Notes: generated by a model not told the origin, from the sequence alone. Shown: positions 27,443 through 37,308, numbered from the stretch's first letter. The stretch: DNA of 64,000 nucleotides from CAZPXZ01 sp965219495 (GCA_965219495.1 OZ244777.1:2294001-2358000), one strand, 5' to 3'. Program-made: numbers and translations.

Positions 27443-28678
27443 TCAGTCAAGTTCAAGCTTCGCGAAGTTGCCATCCTTCATGATCGCGGACAAGTGACGG
27501 CCCTGATCTTCAAGAAGCCCGAGATCCTCAAGCGGATTGCCTCGCACAATCAGGATATCGGCCTTGGCCCCTGGAGCGATTACGCCGAGCCTTCCAGTAC
27601 GATTCAAAATCTCCGCATTCACCAAGGTGGCGGAGCTCAGCAATTCATGCGCGGGTTGCGCTTCCGCCTGAAGGAGCAGGCTGCGGGACTGCTGATCGCG
27701 CAAGTCGCCCAGGAGATCGGTTCCGAAACCGATCTTGGCGCCGGACGCGCGGCAATACTCAACGGCATGCACGCCAGCTCCCTTGACGTTTTGCAGCTTG
27801 GCAATGCTGACGGCCGGAAGTCCCAGCTCTTTCCCCGAACGATCAAGCGCATCGTAGGCAATGAGAGTCGGAACCAGGTAGGCGCCGTGATCCGCCATCA
27901 ACTTCGCAGTGCTTTCGTCAATCAGGTTGCCGTGCTCGATGGTCCGGATGCCGCTCTCGACCGCGAGCACCGTCGAGCGTGAAGTGTAGGAGTGCGCCGC
28001 GACATAAGTATTCCAGGCTTTCGCCTCTTCCACGATCGCGCGCAGTTCTTCCGCAGAGTACTGCGTGTTTTCGATCGGGTCGGTCGGGGACGCGACCCCT
28101 CCCGAGACCATGACCTTTACCTGGTCCGCTCCCCTCCGAAGCTCGTCGCGCGCCGCGGCCCGCACTTCCGGCACCCCGTCCGCCAGATGGCTCTGCTGGC
28201 TGATGGCAGTGCAGCTTTCAAATGCTTCGCGTCCGCCCTGCGTGCGGAGTCGAAAATCTCCATGTCCGCCGGTCTGGGTGAGCGCACGGCCCGAAACGAA
28301 GATCCTTGGCCCTTCCAGGAGACCCTGCTCCACCGCGGCGGCCAGTCCCCAGTCGGCGCCGGCGCAATCCCGAATGGTGGTGAATCCGCGCATCAGGGTC
28401 TCCCGCATGTTGCGGGCGGCGAGCGCGGTCATCATCGTCAGGGGAACATTCGCGAGATTGCCGTAATTGAGTTCCGAAGCCGTCACATGACAGTGGCAGT
28501 CGATCAGGCCCGGCATCAGCACCCCGCCCCCGCCGTCGATTTCCCGTGCGGAACTCGCACGAATCCGCCGGTCGGATACCTCCTTGATGCAATCGCCTTC
28601 CACAAGAAGCTCGGCATCCTCCGGAGCCGGCCGGGAACCATCCCAAATGCGTACATTTCGGAATACCGTGCTGGTCAA
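27443..28678 (-). CDS. Metal-dependent amidohydrolase (imidazolonepropionase/prolidase-like)
   Basis: An amidohydrolase-superfamily enzyme of about 411 residues. The first metal pair is LIDCHCHVTAS (H-x-H), the carbamylated or bridging Lys lies in DQVKVMVSGG, metal histidines follow in AAHSYTS and TIEHGNLID, and the final Asp in IGFGTDLLGD. The end ADILIVRGNPLEDL is the closing beta-sandwich. It fits the group acting on imides, peptides or lactams. The start is a TTG fixed by its ribosome binding site. It lies 52 bp downstream of hydantoinase B, which suggests a shared nitrogen-compound pathway. Confidence 0.88.
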   Translation of the reverse strand: MTSTVFRNVRIWDGSRPAPEDAELLVEGDCIKEVSDRRIRASSAREIDGGGGVLMPGLIDCHCHVTASELNYGNLANVPLTMMTALAARNMRETLMRGFTTIRDCAGADWGLAAAVEQGLLEGPRIFVSGRALTQTGGHGDFRLRTQGGREAFESCTAISQQSHLADGVPEVRAAARDELRRGADQVKVMVSGGVASPTDPIENTQYSAEELRAIVEEAKAWNTYVAAHSYTSRSTVLAVESGIRTIEHGNLIDESTAKLMADHGAYLVPTLIAYDALDRSGKELGLPAVSIAKLQNVKGAGVHAVEYCRASGAKIGFGTDLLGDLRDQQSRSLLLQAEAQPAHELLSSATLVNAEILNRTGRLGVIAPGAKADILIVRGNPLEDLGLLEDQGRHLSAIMKDGNFAKLELD

Positions 28679-28685
28679 AATCCTT

Positions 28686-28691
28686 CCTCCT
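28686..28691 (-). promoter_or_regulatory. Ribosome binding site that sets a TTG start
   Basis: Minus-strand AGGAGG lies seven bases ahead of the TTG at 28678. The frame is open to 28696, but that earlier TTG would begin upstream of this site, so 28678 is taken as the start. Confidence 0.75.
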
Positions 28692-28730
28692 CGCAATCGG
28701 ACGCGGCCTGAATGCCTTTCGCTGAACCGT

Positions 28731-30398
28731 TCAACTGGCGGTTACGCCATACACTTCCCGGGCGCGTTCCGCCGTAATCAGCCCGTTCTTCAAGTCTTGT
28801 CGAACGAGTTCCGGATCCCGGTCCCCGGGATTTCCGAGACCACCGCCCTTCCCCGTTACGACCCGGATAATGTCGTTCGTGTGCGTCGTGAAGTTGGACG
28901 CAAACGTGATCTTGCGGCGTTCGCCGCTGCTTGGGATGTAATGGACATAGTTCGGAGAACCTTCCATCCCTCCGTCCAGCGACCAAGCGGGAAACTTGGA
29001 GCGCGTGTACCAGATGGTGAGAAAACCGTTATCGGTGCGCAGCCGGTAATCCATGACGATGCCGTGGCCTCCCCGGTAGCGGCCCTCGCCCCCGGGTTCG
29101 AGATTCAGTTCCATCCGGTCCACGTAGAGGCCGTTCCGGGCCTCGTTGATTTCCGCGGGACAATTGAACGTGTCGCCATGAAATCCGGAGAACATGGCGT
29201 TGTTGCCGTCCTTGCCCTGGCGGGCGCCCCATCCCCCGAGTTGCGGCTCGATTATGGTGTATTGCCGGCCGGTATCCGGGTGAACGCCACCGATAAACGT
29301 GCCGCACACGGAAGCGAAATGACCCGATCCCAGGCGCTCCGGCAAATGCTGGGCGAGGCAGCGCCACATCAGATCGTAAACCCGGAGTTCCAGTTCGTAA
29401 TAGAAGCCGATGGCGGCAGGTTCCTTTGCGTGGAAGATCGTGCCTTCCCGGGTCAGCACCTTCAGCGGCCGGAATGACCCCGCGTTACAGGGCGAATAAG
29501 GATCCGTCAGGGATTTCAGAATGATCTGCGCCGCAACGATCACGCCGTCCCGGCTGGTGTTGACAGGATCGGAAGCCTGTTCGGGATTGTCGCGAAGATC
29601 GACGACGAACTCGTCATTGGAAATGGTGATCGCGACATTGAATACGCGCCCGTCTTCCTGTTCTTCGGAGAGTTCAAAGGTGCCGTTCGGCAGTTTGGCG
29701 AGTTCGGAGAGAGAAACCTTTTCCCCGAAATCCATGAATGTGGACATCGCTTCCTCGAAGGCGTGCACGCCATATTTCTCGGCGATTTCCTGAAGCCGTT
29801 CGGCCCCGATACGCACGGATGCAATCGCCGCCCAGACGTCGCCTTCCAGCACTTCGGGCATGCGCGAATTCACCTTGATGATGTCGAGAACGGGCCGAAT
29901 CGCCTCTCCCTTCGAGATCATCCGGATGGCAGGCAACCGCAGGCCTTCCTGGAATATCTCCGTCGCCTCTCCGGTCAGCGACCCCGGCGCCATGCCGCCG
30001 ACATCGGAGTTGTGCGCGATGTTTGCCGTCCACGCGATCACGCGGTCCTCCGCGAAGACCGGCATGGCGACGATAATGTCGTTGAGATGCGTGACGCCCC
30101 CGTAGTAGGGATCGTTGGTCGCGAATACATCGCCAGGGAAAACATCCCCGGATTCCAGAAACTTATCCGCGATGACCTTCGTCGCCTTGTCGAGGACCCC
30201 GATGAACGCGGGAATTCCGGCGCCGGAGCAGGCGATCTCGCCTTTCGCGTCCATCACGCCGGTTCCCATGTCGAGGACTTCGTAAATGATCGAACTCATG
30301 GAAGTCTTTTTCATTGCCGCGAACATTTCATCCGCGGCCGACTGCAGGGAGTTCTGGATGATCTCGAGTGTGACCGGATCGTTCGTCTGTGTTTTCAT
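28731..30398 (-). CDS. hyuB: Hydantoinase B/oxoprolinase family protein
   Basis: A 555-residue HyuB-type subunit. Landmarks are TLEIIQNSLQSAADEMFAAMKKTSMSSIIYE, GEIACSGAGIPAFIG, the metal-site region FPGDVFATNDPYYGGVTHLNDI and the C-terminal GGEGRYRGGHGIVMDYRL with GGGLGNPGDRDPE. With HyuA it would open a cyclic amide (hydantoin or 5-oxoproline type) using ATP, or carboxylate a ketone in acetone-carboxylase-like members. No third, gamma subunit was seen, which favours hydantoinase/oxoprolinase. It is 19 bp after hyuA. Confidence 0.92.
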   Translation of the reverse strand: MKTQTNDPVTLEIIQNSLQSAADEMFAAMKKTSMSSIIYEVLDMGTGVMDAKGEIACSGAGIPAFIGVLDKATKVIADKFLESGDVFPGDVFATNDPYYGGVTHLNDIIVAMPVFAEDRVIAWTANIAHNSDVGGMAPGSLTGEATEIFQEGLRLPAIRMISKGEAIRPVLDIIKVNSRMPEVLEGDVWAAIASVRIGAERLQEIAEKYGVHAFEEAMSTFMDFGEKVSLSELAKLPNGTFELSEEQEDGRVFNVAITISNDEFVVDLRDNPEQASDPVNTSRDGVIVAAQIILKSLTDPYSPCNAGSFRPLKVLTREGTIFHAKEPAAIGFYYELELRVYDLMWRCLAQHLPERLGSGHFASVCGTFIGGVHPDTGRQYTIIEPQLGGWGARQGKDGNNAMFSGFHGDTFNCPAEINEARNGLYVDRMELNLEPGGEGRYRGGHGIVMDYRLRTDNGFLTIWYTRSKFPAWSLDGGMEGSPNYVHYIPSSGERRKITFASNFTTHTNDIIRVVTGKGGGLGNPGDRDPELVRQDLKNGLITAERAREVYGVTAS

Positions 30399-30417
30399 TT
30401 CTGGTTACCGCCGTTCG

Positions 30418-32490
30418 TTACGAGAGTGCGATGTGAATATTGCCGAATCCGTCCATGCGCACATGATTACCTGGATGTACGACAATTGTCATGACCGGAT
30501 CCTCGATGATCGCGGGCCCTTCCAAGTTCATTCCCGGCTCTAGCCTGGCGCCGTCATAGAGCGCAGCCATGTGGACCCCCTCAAGGGCGTAATCCACATT
30601 CCTCTGCCCCTTCCCTGCGACGTCCGCGCTCCGTTCACTTGAGTCTCGCTCGATGACTTCAAATTTGCCGGCTTCGGCCGAGGCGATCAAATGAATGCCA
30701 ACCATCTCGACCGGGGCGTCGAGGCGGTAGGTATATTCACGCTCATAAGTGTCGTGAAATTTCGCTTCGATCGCCGGAATATGCTCCTCTTCGATCCTTG
30801 AGAGATCGATCGGTACGTCCGTCGTATGTTCTTGATTCTGATACCGGAATCGTCCGTTTCGCTTGAACCCGACCCGGTCGGGGTCGATTCCTTCCTGCTT
30901 GAACTGCTGCCGTGCAAGTTCTTCGACCTCCCGGAAGACTTCTTCGATGGTCGCGGCGACGCCCGGCACCAGATCCACCAGTCGGGTCACGAAATAATCG
31001 CGCCGCAGGTCCGACATCACCATGCCCCAGGCGGAAAACACGGCTGCCGCCGGCGGAACGACAACCTTGCGAATTCCCAGCTCCTGCGCCAGGGCAACGC
31101 CGTGCATGGGACCGCCGCCGCCAAAGGCGACGAGGCTGAAATCCCGCGGGTCGTATCCCCGGTTGACGGAAACGAGCTTTAACGCATTTACCATGTTGTT
31201 GTTCGCGATGCGTACAATTCCGCGCGCAACTTCCGTGGCATCCGCGCCGAGTTTGGCCCCCAGGGCTTCGATCGACTTCTGAACGGCTGCCATGTCGGCT
31301 TCGATGGTCCCGCCACAGAAATACTCGCGATTGATGCGTCCGAGCCAAAGGTTCGCGTCGGTGGTGGTCGCCTCCGTACCACCTCGCCCGTAGGAAGCGG
31401 GACCGGGAATCGCGCCCGCCGACTGCGGTCCGACATAGAGCTTCCCGAAATCGTCCACATGCGCGATCGAGCCGCCACCGTTGCCGATTTCCACCATGTC
31501 GACGACGGGGACCATGATGGGATAGCCGGATGATTTTCGGGTCCGCTCGATCCAGTAGTCGGTAACGATTTTCACCTGCCCGTCATGCACCAGTGAGCAC
31601 TTCGCCGTGGTTCCCCCGATATCGAGAGCGATGATATTGCGTTCGCCGGTAAGCTTGCCCAACTCCGCGGCGCCCCAGACCCCCGAGGCCGGACCTGATT
31701 CCACCATGGTGATCGGAATCCGTGAAGCGGATTCGACCGTGTCGACACCGCAGTTCGACTGCATGACGTAGAGTGCGCCCGAGAATCCCAAGTCCCGGAT
31801 GCCCGCATTCAGGCGTTGCAGGTATCGCTCCGCCACCGGCTGCACAAAGGCGGAGAGCACGGCAGTGTTCGTCCGCTCGTATTCCCGCCATTCCCGGGTG
31901 ATCTGGTGGGAAGCAACCGAAAATACCTCGGGCCAAAGCCGCCCGACCTCTTCTTGCACCCTTCGCTCATGAGAAGGATCGGCGTAGGAATGCAACAGGC
32001 AGATGGCTATGGCCTCCACTCCTTCTTCCTTGAAGCCTTCGATGATGGAAGGAAGCGGCGAAAGGTCCAGCGGCTGCAATTCCTCTCCCCGATACGTCAA
32101 GCGGCCGGGGACTTCCTTTCGCAGGTAACGCGGCACGAACGGTGGCGGCTTCTGGTAGTGGAGATTGAAGAAATCCGGGCGGTTTCCTCGCGCGATTTCC
32201 AGCACATCGCGGAAGCCATCCGTGGTGATCAGTCCAACCGTTACCCCTTTGCGCTCGGCGAGCGCATTGATGACGACCGTTGTGCCGTGGGCCAGGAAAT
32301 TGATTTCGGTCGGATCCACATCCGATTTTTCGAGGACGTCCAGCACGCCGACCTCATAATCCGGCGGTGTCGTGTCCGTCTTCGCGGTATGGAGCGTGGA
32401 CTGGCCAGTTCTGGGGTCCGTTTCGAAACAAACCAGGTCGGTAAACGTTCCCCCGACATCGGTCGCGACACGAATAATTTTTTCCGTCAT
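30418..32490 (-). CDS. hyuA: Hydantoinase A/oxoprolinase family protein
   Basis: A 690-residue HyuA-type ATPase subunit of the actin/hexokinase fold. It starts VATDVGGTFTDLVCFE (phosphate-1 loop), then FLAHGTTVVINALAERKG, ALDIGGTTAKCSLV (second phosphate loop), and VAFGGGGPMHGVALA near residue 445. GGAG sits seven bases before the ATG at 32490. It is first of the three-gene run hyuA, hyuB, amidohydrolase. Confidence 0.93.
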   Translation of the reverse strand: MTEKIIRVATDVGGTFTDLVCFETDPRTGQSTLHTAKTDTTPPDYEVGVLDVLEKSDVDPTEINFLAHGTTVVINALAERKGVTVGLITTDGFRDVLEIARGNRPDFFNLHYQKPPPFVPRYLRKEVPGRLTYRGEELQPLDLSPLPSIIEGFKEEGVEAIAICLLHSYADPSHERRVQEEVGRLWPEVFSVASHQITREWREYERTNTAVLSAFVQPVAERYLQRLNAGIRDLGFSGALYVMQSNCGVDTVESASRIPITMVESGPASGVWGAAELGKLTGERNIIALDIGGTTAKCSLVHDGQVKIVTDYWIERTRKSSGYPIMVPVVDMVEIGNGGGSIAHVDDFGKLYVGPQSAGAIPGPASYGRGGTEATTTDANLWLGRINREYFCGGTIEADMAAVQKSIEALGAKLGADATEVARGIVRIANNNMVNALKLVSVNRGYDPRDFSLVAFGGGGPMHGVALAQELGIRKVVVPPAAAVFSAWGMVMSDLRRDYFVTRLVDLVPGVAATIEEVFREVEELARQQFKQEGIDPDRVGFKRNGRFRYQNQEHTTDVPIDLSRIEEEHIPAIEAKFHDTYEREYTYRLDAPVEMVGIHLIASAEAGKFEVIERDSSERSADVAGKGQRNVDYALEGVHMAALYDGARLEPGMNLEGPAIIEDPVMTIVVHPGNHVRMDGFGNIHIALS

Positions 32491-32550
32491 ATATCAACTC
32501 CAACTACGGTCCGTTCCCGGCCTCTGAAAGTCCGGAATATGCCGGGCACT

Positions 32551-32685
32551 GATCCGAGGCCCTGCCCCGCGGCATGGTCGAACCGCAAAACGGTCCTACG
32601 GTGAGCAAGACCAGAAAGCTTTACCGTGAATCAGCGAATGGCAAGACGGCTTTTTAGCGCAAGTTTGGTTTCTACGCACCCTATT
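32551..32685. repeat. Dispersed 135-bp repeat, copy A
   Basis: Aligns without gaps to 50542-50676 in the same orientation, with 19 differences in 135 positions by hand count. Blocks such as GCGAATGGCAAGACGG and AACGGTCCTACGG/ACCGGTCCTACGG are near identical. No coding function is clear. Similarity may continue weakly on the right. Confidence 0.8.
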
Positions 32686-33449
32686 CAACGCCATTCGCTG
32701 GATGCTTTGGTGATTCTCCAGGCCGGGATCCCAGCACCAGTTCGATTGACCGCTCGCGAACACTCAAGTCAGCATACCGGTCCTCCCCTTCGGCGCCAGA
32801 CAAGCAGAACGATCGGAACGACACTCCCGCATCGAACCTCCGGCGCTTCACCACCATCTCGTCCGGAATTCGGTGGAACACGCACTGTACTCCCACGCGC
32901 GCGGCCGAAGCGTGACGGGCGCCCCCAACAAATGCCCTGAATCCGCCCAACGCTGAACACTGCACGGGAAACGCGATCAGCCTGACAGGATCGAGTTCAT
33001 CGCGTTCGGCCCGGCACCGAGCGGACGTGTTCCGCTCTGGAATTTCACTGAAGTGGAGGTCATCCTCCCTTGTGGCTGCGGTCCGGGCAAACGTATGCGG
33101 CCTTTCTCGTCGGTTCATCCTGCGACGATCTTTCAAGCGGGATGTCGAAAGCACGAAACACCATCGAGTATACCCTGCCCGAGAGCGCGGAAAACGACAT
33201 TCTACACCCTGCAATCCGCGCGTCCGGTTCTGGTACCCGGTCTCCTCACGAACCTTGCGACGGCCCGGCCGGGTCAAGTCCGGCGCTTCGGAAGATCGTC
33301 CTGCTTTGCCGAATCGAAATCGCGTCTCCCGGCTCCGATTCCCTCCTTGAATTTGTTCCGCTCGGACTCCGGTGTTCTGTATTGTAAACCCATGTTTTTT
33401 GGTTCCTGTTCAATTGGGCCAGGCGGGGTCAGGCGCATGCCGGTCTCCG
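32686..33449. other. Intergenic region between the repeat and the IS4 element
   Basis: About 760 bp. A 198-codon minus-strand frame (32681-33277) overlaps the repeat edge; its product matches nothing recognised. No promoter or RNA was seen. Confidence 0.4.
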
Positions 33450-35907
33450 GCTAGCGCTACCGTGTAGTCAATAATTGGGCTGGACAACTGGGAGTTGGCC
33501 GTGTATATGGCACGGCATGCTACCCCAGAATCTAATCCACCGCACCCTGAGTGATTCGGCTTGCTGCGACCGGATTGCCCGGATTCTGTCGCAAGAGACC
33601 TTTGAGAGCCGCACGGCGGCGGGTCGTCGCATTTGCGCGGAGTTCGGCTTCGTGGACAGCCGGGGCCGGTTGCAGCTGGCGGGTTGCCTGAAGGCATTGA
33701 ACGCGCTGGCGGCCACTTCGGCGCGGATTGTCTTGCCGCCGCGGCAACGGCCGCCTCCTCGACCGACGCCGTGCCGGCTGGAAGGCTTGTTGGCGTCGGC
33801 GGCGCCGGTTCCGGCGCGGTTGGCGGAGGTGAAGGGCCTGGAGTTGCTGGCGGTGGCTGACCGGCCGCAGCGGCGGATTTGGAACACGATGATCGCGGAT
33901 GAGCATCCGCATGGGATGACGATCTTCGCGGGGTGTCAGATGCGCTATCTTGTGGCCTCCGCCCACGGCTATCTGGGTGCGGTGGGTTTTTCGGCTTCGG
34001 CGCTTCGGCTGGCGGCGCGCGAGCGGTGGATGGGGTGGAGCGGCGAACAACGCCGGGCGCATCTCGGGCGGGTGGTTTGCATGAGCCGCTTTCTGATCCG
34101 TCCGGGCATTGGGTGCGCGAATCTGGCCAGTCATGTGCTGGGCCGGGTGTTGCGCCGCTTGCCGCGGGACTTCGAAGAGCGCTACGGATACCGGCCCTGG
34201 CTGGTGGAGACGTTTGTTGGTCCGGAGCATGACGGCGGGTGCTTGCGGGCCGCCAATTTCCTTCGGATCGGGGAGACCGCCGGCCGGGGCCGCCAGGACC
34301 GCAGCCACCGGCATGCAAAAGCGGTGAAATCGGTCTACATGTATGCGTTGCGGTCGGACTGGCGGCGCCGGCTGGGGGTTCCGGATGTCGACCCGGCGCC
34401 GAGCCTGGAGCCGGGCGCGGGACTGGATAGCGAGGTCTGGGCCGGGAACGAGTTTGGAGGCGCGGCTTTGGGAGACAAGAGATTATCGGCCCGCCTGGTC
34501 AAGAGCGCCGGGTTGCTGGCGGCGTATCCGGGGCGGGCGATCAACGGCAACACACAGAGCGATGCGGCGGCGGTGGACGGGTACTACCGGTTTATCGAAC
34601 AACCGGCGGACTCGGAGGTGACGGTTTCGAACATTCTGGCGCCGCACCGGGCGCGCAGCATTCAGCGGATGCGCAGCCAGGACACCGTGCTTTGCATTCA
34701 GGATGGCTCCGACCTGAACTTCGCCACCCGTCCGAACTGCGAGGGTCTCGGCATTATCGGACGCAACCAGACGGCGTCGAAGACTTTGGGTCTGCACCTG
34801 CACCTGACGCTGGCGGTGAACGCGCAGGGGCTTCCCCTGGGGGTGCTGCGTTGCGCGATGGACGCGCCCGCTGCCGACAGCGGGAAGCGGGCGGCAAACA
34901 CGCAAAGCGATTCGGCGGGGAGCAAGACGCAGCGGTGGATCGATGGCCTTCACGATATCGCGGTCGCGGCGCGCGAACTCACCCGCAGCACGCGTGTGAT
35001 CGGCGTCATGGATCGGGAAGCGGATTTTTTTCGACTGTTCGACGCACAGCGGCATCTGCGGCGTGTCGAGCTTTTGGTCCGCGCCAAACACGATCGCTGC
35101 CTGCATGCCAAGGGAAAAAAGCTGTTTGCGACGATGCGCGGCGGGGCTGCCGATGGACAGGTCGAAGTCGAGATCAAGGGATTGACGGAACGTCCCAAAT
35201 CCAGTGGCAAGAAGGCGCGCCCGGCGCGTCGCAAACGCCTTGCGGCCTGTGAGCTCCGCTTCCGCAAGCTGCGCCTCCCTTCAACCTTGGCGGGGGCCGA
35301 ACCGGTTGCGATGTCGGGGGTGCATATCGTCGAAACGGAACCGCCCGAAGGCGAGGACGCAGTCCAGTGGTTCCTGTTGACCAGCCTCCCCGTCGAAGAC
35401 CGCACAACGGCTGCGGCAATCGTCGAACACTACCTGCAGCGCTGGCGGATCGAGAACTTTTTCCGGGTGCTGAAATCCGGCTGCCGGGTCGAGTACCTCG
35501 CATTCCGCACTGCCGACCGGCTGCAACGCGCCATTGCCATCAACAGTGTGATCGCGTGGCGCATCATGTTGATGGCGCTTCTCGGCCGTCAGGTGCCGGA
35601 ATGCGATGCCGAACTGATGTTCACGGATCACGAGTTGAGCTTTCTGCGGGATTATGCGGCGGAGGTCGGGCTGCCGCCTCCCGAACATCTTGGAGATGCC
35701 GTCCGCCTGGTGGCGAATCTCGGCGGTCATCGGGACCGGAAGCATGATCCTTCGCCAGGAAATCAGATCATGTGGCAGGGATACGATACTCTGTCAAAAG
35801 CCACATTGGGGCACCGAATTGGCGTTGCGGGAGCGACAAGACTTGCCATGGCGAACTCTGAATGAGACGTTGTCCGGAAATAGTTCTAGCTACTCGGTAG
35901 GGCTAGC
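33450..35907 (+). mobile_element. IS4-family element with DUF4338-fused transposase
   Basis: The ends 33450-33470 and 35887-35907 are inverted repeats of 21 bp matching at 17 positions (core GCTAGCnCTACCGnGTAG). The element is 2,458 bp and holds one gene. No matching target duplication was found beside the repeats (left flank ends GGTCTCCG, right begins GTCGTTTA), so either the insertion is old or the true ends differ by a few bases. Confidence 0.7.
33517..35865 (+). CDS. IS4-family transposase with N-terminal DUF4338 (DruA-like) domain
   Basis: A 782-residue protein. Residues about 85-285 form a DUF4338 domain (FAGCQMRYLVASAHGYLGAVGFS, RLAARERWMGW, VVCMSRFLI, ANLASHVLGRVLRRL, YGYRPWLVETFV), the domain found in the Druantia defence protein DruA. 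Residues about 310-380 are the IS4 DNA-binding domain (WAGNEFGGAALGDKRLSARL), followed by an IS4 DDE nuclease with D396 (CIQDGSDLNF), D499 (VMDREADFF) and E646 (QRWRIENFFRVLKSG). The ATG at 33517 is chosen over a TTG at 33475 because family similarity starts just after it. All catalytic residues are present and the frame is intact. Confidence 0.88.
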   Translation: MLPQNLIHRTLSDSACCDRIARILSQETFESRTAAGRRICAEFGFVDSRGRLQLAGCLKALNALAATSARIVLPPRQRPPPRPTPCRLEGLLASAAPVPARLAEVKGLELLAVADRPQRRIWNTMIADEHPHGMTIFAGCQMRYLVASAHGYLGAVGFSASALRLAARERWMGWSGEQRRAHLGRVVCMSRFLIRPGIGCANLASHVLGRVLRRLPRDFEERYGYRPWLVETFVGPEHDGGCLRAANFLRIGETAGRGRQDRSHRHAKAVKSVYMYALRSDWRRRLGVPDVDPAPSLEPGAGLDSEVWAGNEFGGAALGDKRLSARLVKSAGLLAAYPGRAINGNTQSDAAAVDGYYRFIEQPADSEVTVSNILAPHRARSIQRMRSQDTVLCIQDGSDLNFATRPNCEGLGIIGRNQTASKTLGLHLHLTLAVNAQGLPLGVLRCAMDAPAADSGKRAANTQSDSAGSKTQRWIDGLHDIAVAARELTRSTRVIGVMDREADFFRLFDAQRHLRRVELLVRAKHDRCLHAKGKKLFATMRGGAADGQVEVEIKGLTERPKSSGKKARPARRKRLAACELRFRKLRLPSTLAGAEPVAMSGVHIVETEPPEGEDAVQWFLLTSLPVEDRTTAAAIVEHYLQRWRIENFFRVLKSGCRVEYLAFRTADRLQRAIAINSVIAWRIMLMALLGRQVPECDAELMFTDHELSFLRDYAAEVGLPPPEHLGDAVRLVANLGGHRDRKHDPSPGNQIMWQGYDTLSKATLGHRIGVAGATRLAMANSE

Positions 35908-36133
35908 GTCGTTTACGACTGCCCCACCCATGAAGGGCGCACCGCGTTCCACATGCCATGCGAACCCGACACCACGAATTCCGCCCGCCCAGACGAGGCT
36001 GCGACCACCCGAAATGGCCACAACTCCATGTGCCCGACAGAGAAAACCGTGCACGCTGCGGAAGACCTTGGCATTTGGGCGCATGATTGAGGTGCCGGAT
36101 GCGTGCACGGTAGCTTCCGGCCTCCGGAAAGCG

Positions 36134-36648
36134 CTACCACTCAATCACTCCGCATGCGATACGCGGGCCCGCGGCACCCGCTGGATCGAACCGGTAGTCA
36201 TCGGGCCCCTCATGAATCACAATCGCCGCGCCGTCGCTATCGAGTAGAAAGGTACCCAGCGCAAACCGGGAGTTCAGAACCTCGATTTCCAATTCGCCCG
36301 ACGCCGGCACATGGATGTTGGGCATATCGCCGACATGCATTCCATATTCGCTCAGGATGCCGTGCATGCGGTCATCCGGGTTATAATGACCGCCCGCGGA
36401 TTCAAAAGGCGGCTCGCGCACTCGCCAACCGCGTGGATGTGGAACGCATGCGCGCCTTCCGGCAGGTCCTGCAGCCAAGCATGAAGGAGCGTACCATTGG
36501 GTGTCTGTCGGAGCGCGATCACCCCGACGAATCCTCCATTTTCGTTTGTCATCGTGGTCCGTACCTGTTCTACCAACATTGCTGCCTGGACCGCAGTGGC
36601 GGCGAACACAAATCCGGTCAAAATGCCGATGACGTTGGCAATTCTCAT
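36134..36648 (-). pseudogene. sodC: Cu/Zn superoxide dismutase, frameshifted
   Basis: A periplasmic Cu/Zn superoxide dismutase split over two frames. The first (from ATG 36648, AGGAGG just upstream) encodes a signal peptide MRIANVIGILTGFVFAATAVQA and ALRQTPNGTLLHAWLQDLPEGAHAFHIHAVGEC with two metal histidines. At about 36415 the frame is lost by one base; the next frame continues PPFESAGGHYNPDD with the bridging His, GMHVGDMPNIHV, AIVIHEGPDDY and the end GPRIACGVIEW. Apart from the shift every key segment is present, so the break is recent, or a sequencing error. Confidence 0.85.
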
Positions 36649-36789
36649 GCGTTCCTCCTCTCATTTCGGTTTGGCTACTTGAACCGAGATGGATTCGCTC
36701 GTTCCAATTCGGTGATTCCGTCATGCAGGCCCAAGGCTTGGCCCCCAGGGGGTGGCTGCCGGCCAAGGCAACCCTCCTCCCGGTCTCGG

Positions 36790-37093
36790 TGCCGAACGGG
36801 CGGTGCAGGCCCACAAGTGCCTGACACGGGTGGAACGGGCATTCCGAGCCTTGAAACTGAGCCAACTCGAGGTGCGCCCGGTCTACGTCTACAAATTCGA
36901 AAGGGGCCGCGCCCAGGTGTTCCTGTGCATGCTGGCCTACTACCTGGAATGGCATTTGCGGCGGCGCCCGGCGCCGATGTTGCTTCAGGACAACGATCCG
37001 GTCGCTGGAAGGGCCCGGTGCAATTCGCCGGTCGACAAAGGCGAGGTTTCCGACAGCGCCCGGAGGAAGGCAGGTACCAGGATCACCGCCGCC
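36790..37093 (+). pseudogene. IS1634-type transposase fragment
   Basis: VERAFRALKLSQLEVRPVYV and RAQVFLCMLAYYLEWHLRRRPAPMLLQDNDP match the C-terminal part of IS1634 (IS4-superfamily) transposases, which have the VExAFR glutamate and the HVFLCMLAYYVEWHLR segment. Only the last quarter remains; the family end is lost at about 37093, where an opposite-strand fragment begins. Confidence 0.7.
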
Positions 37094-37094
37094 G

Positions 37095-37308
37095 GACGCC
37101 ACTCCCAGGTCACCGCGTTGATGCTCCGCCGCTCCGCAGACGCGGCCACCGCCTCCGCGCTCGCCAGACTGCCCGGAAGACGCGCCGCCAGACAGTCCGG
37201 CAAGGCGCTGAATGTCCGCTGACAACGACCGCAATACCAACGCGCGACCCGCATGCCGCAAGGCGTCTTGCGGCCATACGTCCCATGCCCCGCCATACCG
37301 CAACCCAC
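37095..37308 (-). pseudogene. Zinc-ribbon protein fragment (transposase-associated type)
   Basis: The minus strand reads CGMAGHGTYGRKTPCGMRVARWYCGRCQRTFSALPDCLAARLPGSLASAEAV, a CxxC zinc-ribbon followed by a TFSxLPDxLAxRLPG segment seen in short transposase-like proteins next to insertion sequences. Both ends are undefined and it abuts the IS1634 fragment head to head. Family name uncertain. Confidence 0.4.

Noticed and set aside
27389..27982. 197-codon plus-strand frame similar to another plus frame at 23569
   Set aside because: Both are antisense shadows of the amidohydrolase and its fragment; their mutual similarity reflects the minus-strand duplication.
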